From Fen-1245 sp963835535 (GTDB lineage Bacteria > Gemmatimonadota > Gemmatimonadetes > Gemmatimonadales > JACORV01), in contig CAWIFL010000005.1 in assembly GCA_963835535.1 (NCBI GenBank), positions 558,001 to 622,000 on the forward strand: a stretch of 64,000 nucleotides of DNA. The letters are read 5' to 3'. Made by a program: the position numbers and the translations under genes. The notes beneath the pieces were generated by a model. That model worked only from the letters and a program-made list of their open reading frames with translations. It was not told the DNA's origin and made no database searches. Shown here in pieces: positions 7,316 to 15,522 of this stretch. Position 1 is the stretch's first letter; the number at the start of each line of letters is the position of its first letter.

Positions 7316-10300
7316 ATGGCCGCGATGAAGCGCCTCACTCCGCGTCGGGATGCGACCACCCGGTTCCCGTGGGACTCGGTGCCCGACTTGATGTATCGGG
7401 TCCGCGGTGCCGACGGGACGATCGAGCTCCTGAGCGCCGCCTTCGCCACGCACACCGGCTGGTCCGTCGCCGAATGGATCGGCCGGCCGTTTGCCGAACT
7501 CGTGTACCCCGACGATCTCCCGCAGGCCAACGACCGATACGCGGCCATCCTGAGCGGCGAGATGTCCGCCCGCAACGAGATGCGAATCCGGACCAAGGCC
7601 GGCGGCTTCGTCGTCGGCGAGTTTCACAGCGCCCCAATCATCCGGCGGGGGCGCGTGGTGGGTGAGCAGGGCGTCGCCCGCGACATCACGGACCGCCGGC
7701 GCGCCGAGGAAGCTCACGGAGACGCCGAGGAGCGGATCCGCACCCGGTTCGAGGCCACCGACGAGGCGCTGCTCCTGATCGACGGTGCCGCCTTCGTGGA
7801 CACCAACTCCAAGGGCCTCGAGATGTTCGGCCTGCGCGATCGGTCCGAGATCATCGGCCACTCGCCGGCGGACTTCGCGCCGCCGCACCAGCCCGACGGC
7901 TGGGATTCGCGAGAGAAGGCGCTCGAGTACATTCTCGCCGCCCTGCAGGGATGCCCGCAGCGTTTCTTCTGGAAGTTCGCCCGCAAGGACGGCTCGACGT
8001 TCGACGCGGAGGTGGTCCTTCACCCGCTGACGTTGCACGGCAGGGCCCACGTGCAGGCGACCGTGCGGGACATCACCGCCCGCCGGGCCGCCGAGCAGGC
8101 GATGCTCGCGGGCGAGGAGCGGTTCCGCCTGCTGGTGGCGCAGGTGCCCGCTGATGTCTGGGCGTCTGACACGGATCTCCGCCTCACCGCCGTCTCCGGA
8201 TCGCTCATCCTGGAGCTGGAGCGCCCGGACCTTCGCAAGCCTGGCACCACGCTCTACGAGCTCTTCGCCACACGCGACGAGAGCCATCCGGCCATCGCGG
8301 CGCACCGCCGGGCTCTCAGCGGAGTCTCCGCCCAATACGAGCGCACCGCGGGGCCGTTGGTCATCGAGGGGCGGGTCGAGCCGCTGCGCGACGGCGCGGG
8401 GGCCGTCGTGGGCTGCGTGGGAGTCGCGCTGGACATCACGGAGCGACGGAACGCGCAGAAGGCCTGGCGCCGCCTCGCCGACGTCGTGGACTCGTCCGAT
8501 GACGCCATCGTCACGACCGCGCGCGACGGCACCATCGAGACGTGGAATCCTGCTGCCGCGCGTCTTTACGGGTACGCGGCACGCGAGGCAATCGGCAGGC
8601 CCATCACGGTCATCATGTTGCCCGAGCGCGCCGCCGAGTTCCAGCGCAATGTGCGTCTGCTCGAGCAAGGCCAGCCGGTCGGGCCGTACGAGACCGAGCG
8701 AGTCCACAGCAAGGGGCGTGTCGTCAGTGTCTCGGTCACGCTGTCAGCGCTCCGGGATGCGCGCGGGGCGCTCGTCGGCTTCTCCGAGATCGTCCGCGAC
8801 ATCAGCGAGCGCAAGCGGGCCGAGGAAGCGCTGCGCGCCAGCGAAGAGAAGCTGAGGCTCCTGCTCGAGCGGCTGCCCATCGGGGTCTCCCTCTTGGGCC
8901 AGGACCGCAAGGTCATTTACACGAACACCGCGCTGCAGCGGATCCTGGGCATGTCCGCGGATGACCTCATCCGCGGCCCACACCAGAGCCGCCGGGTCGT
9001 GCGCCCCGATGGGACGCCCATGCCGCCGGAAGAATTCGCGAGCGCGCGGGCGTTTCGCGAGCGGCGTCCCATTCGTGACGTCGAGACGGGCACGGTCACC
9101 GAGAGCGGCGAAACGATCTGGACCAGCATGAGTGCGGCGCCTCTTCCAGGGCCGGAGCAAGGCGTGGTGGTCGCGACCGTGGACATCTCCAAGCGCAAGC
9201 GGGCCGAGGAGGCGCTGCGGGCAAGCGAGACGCGCTATCGCTCCCTGATCGAACACAGCATGGACTTGGTCAGTATCATGGGCGCCGATGGTCGGTTCAC
9301 GTACGCCAGCCCTTCTGTGGTGCGTCTGCTCGGCTATGCTCCTGACGAGCTGAGCGGACAAGTCGGGTTCGGTTACGTGCATCCGGATGATGTGGCGAAG
9401 ATACGGGCCGCCTTTGGCAGGGCGCTGCAGGGTGAAACGGCCGAGACCCGCGAGGTCTTTCGATTCCGGCACAAGGACGGTTCCTGGCGGGTGTTCGAGT
9501 CGGTCGTCACGAACCTGCTGAGCGAGCCTACCGTGGCCGGCGTAGTGATCAATTCCCGTGACATCACGGAACGTGTGAAGGCGGAGGAGACGCTGCGCCA
9601 GGAGCAGTACTTGGTGAATACGCTCATGGAGAACATCCCCGACTCGATCTACTTCAAGGACGCCGAGAGCCGCTTCATCCGGATCAACCACAATCTGGCC
9701 CGGCTGTTCGGCCTGAGCGATCCCGCCCAGGCTGCTGGCAAGACGGATTTCGACTTCTTCTCCCCGGAGCATGCCGCGGCGGCCCTGAAGACCGAACGGG
9801 AGGTCATCCGCACGGGTCAGCCGGTGGTGGGCATGGAAGAGATGGAGATTTGGCCGGATCGCCCGGTCACCTGGGTCTCGAGTACGAAGATGCCGCTGCG
9901 CGATGCCACCGGGGCGGTTGTGGGCACCTTTGGGCTCTCCCGCGATATCACGGAGCGCAAGCAGGCGGAGGAGGCAATGCGGCGCTCCGAGGCCAAGTAC
10001 CGCGGCCTGGTCGAGCAGGCGCCGCTCGGCATCTATCGGACCACCGTCAGCGGGCAACCGCTCCAGGCGAACCGAGCTCTGGTGGCAATGCTCGGCTACG
10101 AGTCCGCCGATGACTTGCTGCGGGTGAATGCCCACGAGTTCTACGTCGATCCGGAGGACCGCGTCCGACTGATCGCGCAGCTTGAGCAGCAGGGCGAGGG
10201 GAAGGTCGAGACGCAGTGGAAGCGCAAGGACGGGAGCCTCGTCGCCGTGCGGCTGAATGTGCGCCTGGTCCGCGACCCGGCCGGCGCCGGCGAGTACTTT

Positions 10301-11506
10301 GAAGGGCTCGTCGAGGACGTGACGGAGCAGCGGAGCCTGGAGAACCAGTTCCGCCAGGCCCAGCGGCTGGAGGCCGTGGGGCGGCTGGCCGGCGGCGTGG
10401 CGCACGACTTCAACAACGTCCTCACCGCCATCACGGGCTACAGCGAGCTTCTCCTCGACGAGCTCCAACCCGGTGATCGCAAGCGGCAGGACGTGGAGGA
10501 GATCCACGCCGCTGCCCAGAGGGCCGCCGGCCTGACCCGGCAGCTCCTTGCCTTCAGCCGCAAGCAGGTCTTCCAGACCCGAGTGCTGGACCTCAACGCC
10601 GTGGTCCGCATGCTGGAGAAGATGCTCCAGCGCCTGATCGGCGAGGACGTGAAGCTCGAGATCTCACCGTCCTCCGCGCTGGGCGCCGTCCGAGCGGATC
10701 CGGGGCAGCTGGAGCAGGTCATTCTGAACCTCGCCGTGAACTCCCGCGACGCGATGCCCGGCGGCGGTCGGCTCACCATCGAGACGGCCAACGTGGACCT
10801 CGACGAGGCGTACGCGCGCGAGCACGCGGGGGCCGCGCCCGGGCGCTACGTCATGCTGGCGGTCAGCGACACCGGCACCGGGATGGACGCCGAGACTCAG
10901 TCGCACATCTTCGAGCCGTTCTTCACCACGAAGGAGCAGGGGACGGGCACCGGCCTCGGTCTCGCGACGGTGTACGGCATCGTCAAGCAGAGCGGCGGCC
11001 ACGTGTGGGTCTACAGCGAGCCGGGCGGGGGAGCCACCTTCAAGATCTACCTGCCGCGGGTAGACGAGCCGGTGGAGGCGCAGGACGTGCAGCAGATCGC
11101 GTCGCCCGTGGCCGGAGGCCGCGAGACGGTGCTCGTGGCGGAGGACGATCCCTCGGTCCGGGAAATCGTGGCTGAGGTGTTGACGCAAAAAGGGTATCGC
11201 GTACTGCGGGCTCCGGACGGCCAGACCGCGCTCGAGATGGCCCGCGCGCAGCCCGGGGAGATCCAGCTGCTGGTGACGGACATCGTGATGCCCGGGATGA
11301 CGGGACGGGAGCTGGCGGAAGCCCTGGTGGCCGAGCGTGCCGGGGTGCGCGTCCTGTACATGTCCGGGTACACCGACGACGCGGTAGTGCGCCATGGCGT
11401 GCTCGAGGAGGGTCTGCCGTACTTGCAGAAGCCGTTCTCGCCCAGGGCTCTCGCGACCAGGGTGCGAGAAGTGCTCGATCGCTCGCGCGTGGCGGCGGCG
11501 TCCTGA
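7316..11506 (+). CDS. Eight-PAS hybrid sensor histidine kinase
   Basis: A 1396-residue soluble hybrid kinase with no signal peptide or clear membrane segment. Eight PAS domains are visible (about 20-135, 140-260, 262-378, 380-500, 505-625, 628-750, 752-875, 877-1005), then HisKA with AHDFNN (His1030), HATPase_c (about 1120-1250) and a C-terminal receiver with LLVTDIVMPG (Asp1322). PAS 6-8 plus the kinase core match the first kinase of the window, often base for base, while PAS 3-4 resemble PAS 1-2 of the 2773 kinase. This mosaic indicates domain shuffling between neighbours. The stop overlaps the HD-GYP start (TGATG), so the downstream regulator is probably co-translated. Confidence 0.95.
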   Translation: MAAMKRLTPRRDATTRFPWDSVPDLMYRVRGADGTIELLSAAFATHTGWSVAEWIGRPFAELVYPDDLPQANDRYAAILSGEMSARNEMRIRTKAGGFVVGEFHSAPIIRRGRVVGEQGVARDITDRRRAEEAHGDAEERIRTRFEATDEALLLIDGAAFVDTNSKGLEMFGLRDRSEIIGHSPADFAPPHQPDGWDSREKALEYILAALQGCPQRFFWKFARKDGSTFDAEVVLHPLTLHGRAHVQATVRDITARRAAEQAMLAGEERFRLLVAQVPADVWASDTDLRLTAVSGSLILELERPDLRKPGTTLYELFATRDESHPAIAAHRRALSGVSAQYERTAGPLVIEGRVEPLRDGAGAVVGCVGVALDITERRNAQKAWRRLADVVDSSDDAIVTTARDGTIETWNPAAARLYGYAAREAIGRPITVIMLPERAAEFQRNVRLLEQGQPVGPYETERVHSKGRVVSVSVTLSALRDARGALVGFSEIVRDISERKRAEEALRASEEKLRLLLERLPIGVSLLGQDRKVIYTNTALQRILGMSADDLIRGPHQSRRVVRPDGTPMPPEEFASARAFRERRPIRDVETGTVTESGETIWTSMSAAPLPGPEQGVVVATVDISKRKRAEEALRASETRYRSLIEHSMDLVSIMGADGRFTYASPSVVRLLGYAPDELSGQVGFGYVHPDDVAKIRAAFGRALQGETAETREVFRFRHKDGSWRVFESVVTNLLSEPTVAGVVINSRDITERVKAEETLRQEQYLVNTLMENIPDSIYFKDAESRFIRINHNLARLFGLSDPAQAAGKTDFDFFSPEHAAAALKTEREVIRTGQPVVGMEEMEIWPDRPVTWVSSTKMPLRDATGAVVGTFGLSRDITERKQAEEAMRRSEAKYRGLVEQAPLGIYRTTVSGQPLQANRALVAMLGYESADDLLRVNAHEFYVDPEDRVRLIAQLEQQGEGKVETQWKRKDGSLVAVRLNVRLVRDPAGAGEYFEGLVEDVTEQRSLENQFRQAQRLEAVGRLAGGVAHDFNNVLTAITGYSELLLDELQPGDRKRQDVEEIHAAAQRAAGLTRQLLAFSRKQVFQTRVLDLNAVVRMLEKMLQRLIGEDVKLEISPSSALGAVRADPGQLEQVILNLAVNSRDAMPGGGRLTIETANVDLDEAYAREHAGAAPGRYVMLAVSDTGTGMDAETQSHIFEPFFTTKEQGTGTGLGLATVYGIVKQSGGHVWVYSEPGGGATFKIYLPRVDEPVEAQDVQQIASPVAGGRETVLVAEDDPSVREIVAEVLTQKGYRVLRAPDGQTALEMARAQPGEIQLLVTDIVMPGMTGRELAEALVAERAGVRVLYMSGYTDDAVVRHGVLEEGLPYLQKPFSPRALATRVREVLDRSRVAAAS

Positions 11507-12627
11507 TGAGCGTGCTCCCTGCCGAGGCAATCCAGCCGAGCGTCCGGCTGCACCTGGCGCGGGTCCTCGCCGTGGACGACCAGGACGAGACCCGCCGCCT
11601 GCTGCAGCGCGCGCTGACCGCCATGGGGTACGAGGTCGAGACCGCCAATGACGGCATCGAAGCCCTGGCCAAGTTGCCGCTCGGCACCGACCTCGTGTTG
11701 CTCGATGCGAGGATGCCGGGGCTCGATGGCTTCGAGGTCGCGCGGCGCATCCGCGCCGATCCGGCATACAGCGACCTTCCGATCATCATGCTGACCGGCC
11801 TGGACAGCCGCGAAGACCGCGTCCGCGCCATCGAGGCCGGCGTCAACGACTTCATCGCGAAGCCGTTCGAGTTGACCGAGCTGCGCGTGCGCACCGAGTC
11901 GTTGCTTCGCCTGAAGGAGGCGACGGACGCGCTGAAGCGGCACCACGCAGAGTTGGAGCAGACCGTGGCGAAGCGGACCGCCGATCTGCGGCTGGCCTTG
12001 GACGGCATGGTGGCGGCGCAGCGGAGTACGTTCGCCGCTCATCTGGACACGATCCGGCGGCTCGTGATCGCGGCGGAGTACAAGGACCGCGACACGGCGG
12101 CCCACATCGAACGGATCGGTCTGTACTGCGAGCTCGTCGCGACGCGCCTCAACCTGCCGCCGGGTGAGATCGAGGTCATCCGCCACGCCAGCCCGATGCA
12201 CGATGTGGGCAAGATCGGGATCCCCGATGCGGTCCTGCTGAATCCGCGAAAGCTGGATCCGGAGGAGTGGGAAATCATGAAGAAGCACACCACGATCGGC
12301 GCCCGGATCCTCCACGGCTCGCCCTCGCCGGTGCTCCAGGCAGGAGAGGCGATCGCGCTGTCGCACCACGAGCGCTGGGACGGCAGCGGCTACCCCGTGG
12401 GCCTTTCCGGAGAGGGCATTCCGCTGGCCGGCCGCATCTGCGCCGTCGCGGACGTCTTCGACGCCCTGACCAACAACCGCCACTACCGGGACGCGCTGCC
12501 CAACGAAACGGTCTGGGAAATGATGCAGGCTGAGCGGGGCCACCACTTCGATCCGGGCGTCCTGGACGTATTCCTGGGGTGCCGCGACGCCGTGGAGACG
12601 ATTCAGCAACAGTCGCAGGGCGGGTAG
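11506..12627 (+). CDS. Response regulator with HD-GYP phosphodiesterase output
   Basis: Predicted c-di-GMP phosphodiesterase under phosphorelay control. The 373-residue protein has an N-terminal receiver (about 18-135; VDDQ, VLLDARMPGLDG, IAKPF), a helical linker (EATDALKRHHAELEQ) and an HD-GYP domain. Metal-ligand His232-Asp233 lies in SPMHDVGKIGIPD, and the GYP signature at 295-297 in HHERWDGSGYP. All signature residues seem present, so activity is likely. It overlaps the eight-PAS kinase by 1 nt and is followed 15 nt later by a receiver gene, suggesting that signals from this kinase cluster feed into c-di-GMP turnover and hence motility or biofilm control. Confidence 0.95.
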   Translation: MSVLPAEAIQPSVRLHLARVLAVDDQDETRRLLQRALTAMGYEVETANDGIEALAKLPLGTDLVLLDARMPGLDGFEVARRIRADPAYSDLPIIMLTGLDSREDRVRAIEAGVNDFIAKPFELTELRVRTESLLRLKEATDALKRHHAELEQTVAKRTADLRLALDGMVAAQRSTFAAHLDTIRRLVIAAEYKDRDTAAHIERIGLYCELVATRLNLPPGEIEVIRHASPMHDVGKIGIPDAVLLNPRKLDPEEWEIMKKHTTIGARILHGSPSPVLQAGEAIALSHHERWDGSGYPVGLSGEGIPLAGRICAVADVFDALTNNRHYRDALPNETVWEMMQAERGHHFDPGVLDVFLGCRDAVETIQQQSQGG

Positions 12628-12642
12628 GCGGAGGGGGCAATC

Positions 12643-13026
12643 GTGGCCAAGGTGCTGGTGGTCGACGATGAGGCGGACGTGCGCGGTTACCTCCGCCGGG
12701 TGCTGGCCAAGCTCGGCCACGAGGTGTCGGAGGCGCCCGATGGCGCCGAGGCGCTCCGCCTCCTCGACACGTCGGCGTTCGACCTGGTCATCACCGACGC
12801 CTACATGGCCGAGGTGGACGGCATGGAGCTGCTCGCGCGGATCCAGCAGCGAGGGCTCCGCGTGCCGGTCGTCATGATCTCGGGCGGCGGCTACCTGGCG
12901 CGCGGCGACGTGCTCACGATGGGAGCGAGCAGCGGCGCCGTCGCCACGCTGGAGAAGCCGTTCACCCCCGAGCAGCTGCGCCTGACGATCGCGCCGATGC
13001 TCAACCCGCCGCCAGCCGCGCAATAG
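12643..13026 (+). CDS. Single-domain response regulator (receiver)
   Basis: A 127-residue receiver starting at GTG 12643 after GCGGAGGGGGC. It has VVDDEADV, phospho-acceptor Asp52 (VITDAYMAEVDGME), an SGGG switch region and Lys in LEKPFTPEQ. There is no output domain. It is last in the apparent 6849-13026 operon and may shuttle phosphate between the hybrid kinase and other partners. Close resemblance to 6273-6641 suggests duplication. Confidence 0.92.
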   Translation: MAKVLVVDDEADVRGYLRRVLAKLGHEVSEAPDGAEALRLLDTSAFDLVITDAYMAEVDGMELLARIQQRGLRVPVVMISGGGYLARGDVLTMGASSGAVATLEKPFTPEQLRLTIAPMLNPPPAAQ

Positions 13027-13086
13027 GCCAGCTGGATTCGCGGCGCCATGCCGCGTCACAATCTGCTCGGACGAGCGAGGCATTTC

Positions 13087-13494
13087 ATGCGGACGTCCCG
13101 TGGCGCGCCCTGGGTCATCCTGGCGGAGAGCATCGGTTTCGGGCTGATCATCGCCGCATCATGGCTCGATGAGTTGGTGAGCCTGCCGCAGAGGCTCTTT
13201 GGAGGAACGGCCGGCGGAAGAAACCTGAGAGAGGCTGCGTTCGAGACCGCGGTGGTGCTGCTGGTAGCAATACCGACTCTCGTCTTCAGCTCAGGTGTGA
13301 CGCGGCGACTGTTCCGGCTGGAGGGGTTCCTGCGCCTGTGTGCCTGGTGCAGGCGCATTGAGACCGGCGGGAAATGGGTCCCGCTGGAAGAGTTCTTCGG
13401 GCGGCACTTCGATGCGGCGACATCCCACGGGATATGCCCGGAATGTGAGACACGAGTGCGGGCGGCAGGAGACCGGACGGGAAAGCCACAGTAA
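13087..13494 (+). CDS. Small membrane protein with C-terminal paired-CxxC motif
   Basis: Function unknown. The protein has two hydrophobic helices (about VILAESIGFGLIIAASW and TAVVLLVAIPTLVF) followed by a cytosolic tail with CAWCRRIETGGKW and a second pair in SHGICPEC. This CAWC...GICPEC tail is known at the C-terminus of many bacterial sensor and receiver proteins and may bind metal, so a signalling link is plausible given the operon just upstream. ATG 13087 is preferred because GCGAGG lies 6 nt before it; ATG 13048 in the same frame would add 13 residues. Confidence 0.75.
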   Translation: MRTSRGAPWVILAESIGFGLIIAASWLDELVSLPQRLFGGTAGGRNLREAAFETAVVLLVAIPTLVFSSGVTRRLFRLEGFLRLCAWCRRIETGGKWVPLEEFFGRHFDAATSHGICPECETRVRAAGDRTGKPQ

Positions 13495-13520
13495 GAGCGC
13501 GTCGGGGGCGGACCGGCGAC

Positions 13521-13550
13521 TTCCTCTTGTATCGCCCGCCGTGCTACACT
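13521..13550 (+). promoter_or_regulatory. Putative promoter for the 13584 gene
   Basis: TTCCTC and TACACT are separated by 18 nt, with the latter in the context GCTACACTT about 34 nt before the start codon. The -10 element is good; the -35 is weak. It lies in the only gap upstream of the 13584 gene. Confidence 0.3.
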
Positions 13551-13583
13551 TCGCCTCTCAGCCATGGCGAAGGAGCCGCTCTG

Positions 13584-13943
13584 ATGCCGGCGCAACACGG
13601 CACGCTCACGCCGGCGCGGTGGTCGGAGTTCACTCCGGACCAGCGGATCCTGATGATCGCGAACGAGATGCACCGGTGCGCGAAGCTCTTCGCGCCGGAG
13701 GATCGCGCGCGGCTTCGCAGCGGCTACGAGCGCGTGCTGCGTCTCACCGACCTCACCGTTTCGTGCCGACCGCGACCGGCGCTGCTGCGGGAGCTGCTGC
13801 GGTGGCGAGACGTCGTGGCTCAGCTCTACGTTGCCGAGGCTCCGGCGCCGGCCGCGCACCGTGCGGCGTTCGGGGTGTTGCTGCGGTTCACCCCGGTCGC
13901 GGCCCTGCAGATTCCGCACGTGCTGGGATCTGCCGCGCTCTAG
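13584..13943 (+). CDS. Hypothetical protein
   Basis: A 119-residue predicted soluble, mostly helical protein with no recognised domain. It contains basic helices (RSGYERVLRLTDL, RPALLRELLRWRD). ATG 13584 is chosen because GAAGGAG precedes it by 7 nt; the frame extends to 13527 but that part overlaps the presumed promoter. It ends 19 nt before the convergent rtcB gene. Codon use fits the neighbourhood, so it is likely a real gene of unknown role. Confidence 0.6.
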   Translation: MPAQHGTLTPARWSEFTPDQRILMIANEMHRCAKLFAPEDRARLRSGYERVLRLTDLTVSCRPRPALLRELLRWRDVVAQLYVAEAPAPAAHRAAFGVLLRFTPVAALQIPHVLGSAAL

Positions 13944-13962
13944 GCGTTCCCGGCGCCTCGCT

Positions 13963-15471
13963 CTACTTCCTTCTCCGTCCTCTCTCCTCCGTGCCTTTCA
14001 GCGACGCCAGCGGCCGCAGCGTGTGCTCCACCGTCGCCAGCCCGGCCTCCACGACCGCGTCCACCACCTCGCGCGCGCTCTTGTAGGCCGGCCCCGCTTC
14101 GTCCAGTGGCACGCGGCCGTTGGCGTTCACCAGAATGCCCGCCTCGCGGTACTCGTCCTCGATCTGCCGCCGGTCCAGCGCCCGTAGCGCCGCGGAGCGG
14201 CTCATCCGTCGCCCCGCGCCGTGATTCACCGAGTAGAGAGACTTCACCGCCCCCGGCGCAGGACGGAGCACGAACGAGCTGTCCTGGTTGGAGCCGGGGA
14301 TCAGCACCGGATGGCCCGCGTCCGCCCACGGCGTTCCCGCGAGCAGCGGATGCCCGGCCGGGAAGGCCCGCGTCGCGCCCTTGCGATGCACCCACACCTC
14401 GCCGAACTCGGGATGCGGCTCGAGCTGCGCCAGGTTGTGCGAGATCTCGTAGACAAGCTCCAGCTCCGCGCCGAAGACGTCGAAGAAGGCGCGCGCCAGC
14501 TGCTCGAAGATCACCAGCCGGTTCACGATCGCGAAGTTGCCGCCCGCCGCCACCGCGTTCCGGTAGCTCGTCCAGTGCATCGACTCGGGCGTGAAGTAGC
14601 CGAGGTCGAGGGAGGGGAGCTTCGGGTTCTCGCGCTTGGCCACCTGGAAAAAGTTGGTCGTGAGCCCGTGGCCGAAGCCGCGCGAGCCCGTGTGCACCAT
14701 CACCCAGAGCTTCCCGTCCTGATCGGCCTGCAGCTCCATGAAGTGGTTGCCGCCGCCGAGGGAGCCCAGCTGCGTGATCCCCCGCTCGGGCCGGCCCGGC
14801 CCGCCGTAGGGAATCTGCCAGTCGTCGTCCACCGGGATGCGATGCCGCTCGGCGTTGGTGCGGTCGAAGCTGGCGCCGTACTCCGCGACGTAGTGCTCCG
14901 CGCCGCCCCGCACGATCTCCTCGAACTCGGTTCTGGTGAGATGCTTGAGCGAGCGGCTCTGCCCACCGGCGCCCATCTCGACCCGGCGCATCACCTCCTT
15001 GTTGAAGGCGAGCCGGCGCTCGGGCGTCGCCGCGCCCGCGTTCACCCGGGAGCGCGCGGCCATCATCCCGCAGCCGATGTCGAAGCCCACCGGGCCCATC
15101 GCCAGCGTCCCGTCCGTCGCGATCACGCAGCCGACGGGCACGCCGTAGCCGTAGTGCACGTCGGGGGTGATCACCACGCAGCGCACGCCGGGGAAGGCGC
15201 AGGCGTTGAGGATCTGGTCGAGCAGGTTCGCTTCGGTGGTCTCGAGCAGGTGCTCGGTGAGGAAGACGCGGACGGGAACCCCCCGGGTCGCGTCGGACTC
15301 GAGACGAAAGAAGCCCGCGCTGTCGCGGACGAGCTGGTCCTTCCAGGTCGTGGTGATGCTCGAATAGTAAGACGGAAACAGAGAAAGCGGAGGACGGTGG
15401 AGTTGCCAGTCGTGCGGATCCAGACCAGTAGCCAGTGGGGCGGAGTCTGTTCTGCACCTTGCGACCGGCAC
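13963..15471 (-). CDS. rtcB: RtcB-family RNA-splicing ligase (RNA 3'-phosphate / 5'-OH ligase)
   Basis: RtcB joins RNA 3'-phosphate or 2',3'-cyclic phosphate ends to 5'-OH ends using GTP and Mn2+, repairing cleaved tRNA and rRNA. Family motifs are intact: PVGFDIGCGM (metal Asp and Cys), SLGGGNHFMEL, MVHTGSRGFGH, EISHNLAQ and VNHGAGRRMSR, which holds the His that becomes guanylylated. Family similarity begins around nt 15355 (TWKDQLVRDS). The GTG at 15471 opens the frame, but the first 40 or so residues look like translated intergenic repeat, and no ordinary start codon is seen closer in, so the true start is uncertain. No rtcA or rtcR neighbour is present. Confidence 0.93.
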   Translation of the reverse strand: MPVARCRTDSAPLATGLDPHDWQLHRPPLSLFPSYYSSITTTWKDQLVRDSAGFFRLESDATRGVPVRVFLTEHLLETTEANLLDQILNACAFPGVRCVVITPDVHYGYGVPVGCVIATDGTLAMGPVGFDIGCGMMAARSRVNAGAATPERRLAFNKEVMRRVEMGAGGQSRSLKHLTRTEFEEIVRGGAEHYVAEYGASFDRTNAERHRIPVDDDWQIPYGGPGRPERGITQLGSLGGGNHFMELQADQDGKLWVMVHTGSRGFGHGLTTNFFQVAKRENPKLPSLDLGYFTPESMHWTSYRNAVAAGGNFAIVNRLVIFEQLARAFFDVFGAELELVYEISHNLAQLEPHPEFGEVWVHRKGATRAFPAGHPLLAGTPWADAGHPVLIPGSNQDSSFVLRPAPGAVKSLYSVNHGAGRRMSRSAALRALDRRQIEDEYREAGILVNANGRVPLDEAGPAYKSAREVVDAVVEAGLATVEHTLRPLASLKGTEERGRRRK

Positions 15472-15504
15472 CTGGTAACCACTGACAACTTGCCGTCTGG
15501 CAAC
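15402..15504. repeat. Degenerate inverted-repeat intergenic element
   Basis: GTTGCCAG (15402-15409) and CTGGCAAC (15497-15504) are perfect inverted repeats. Between them lie nested CAGT/ACTG-rich units such as ACCAGTAGCCAGTGG with a roughly 7-nt spacing. The pattern resembles a decayed version of the heptanucleotide inverted arrays seen after 30.8 kb. It underlies the doubtful N-terminal extension of the rtcB frame. Confidence 0.4.
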
Positions 15505-15522
15505 TGTCCTGTATCCCGTGAT

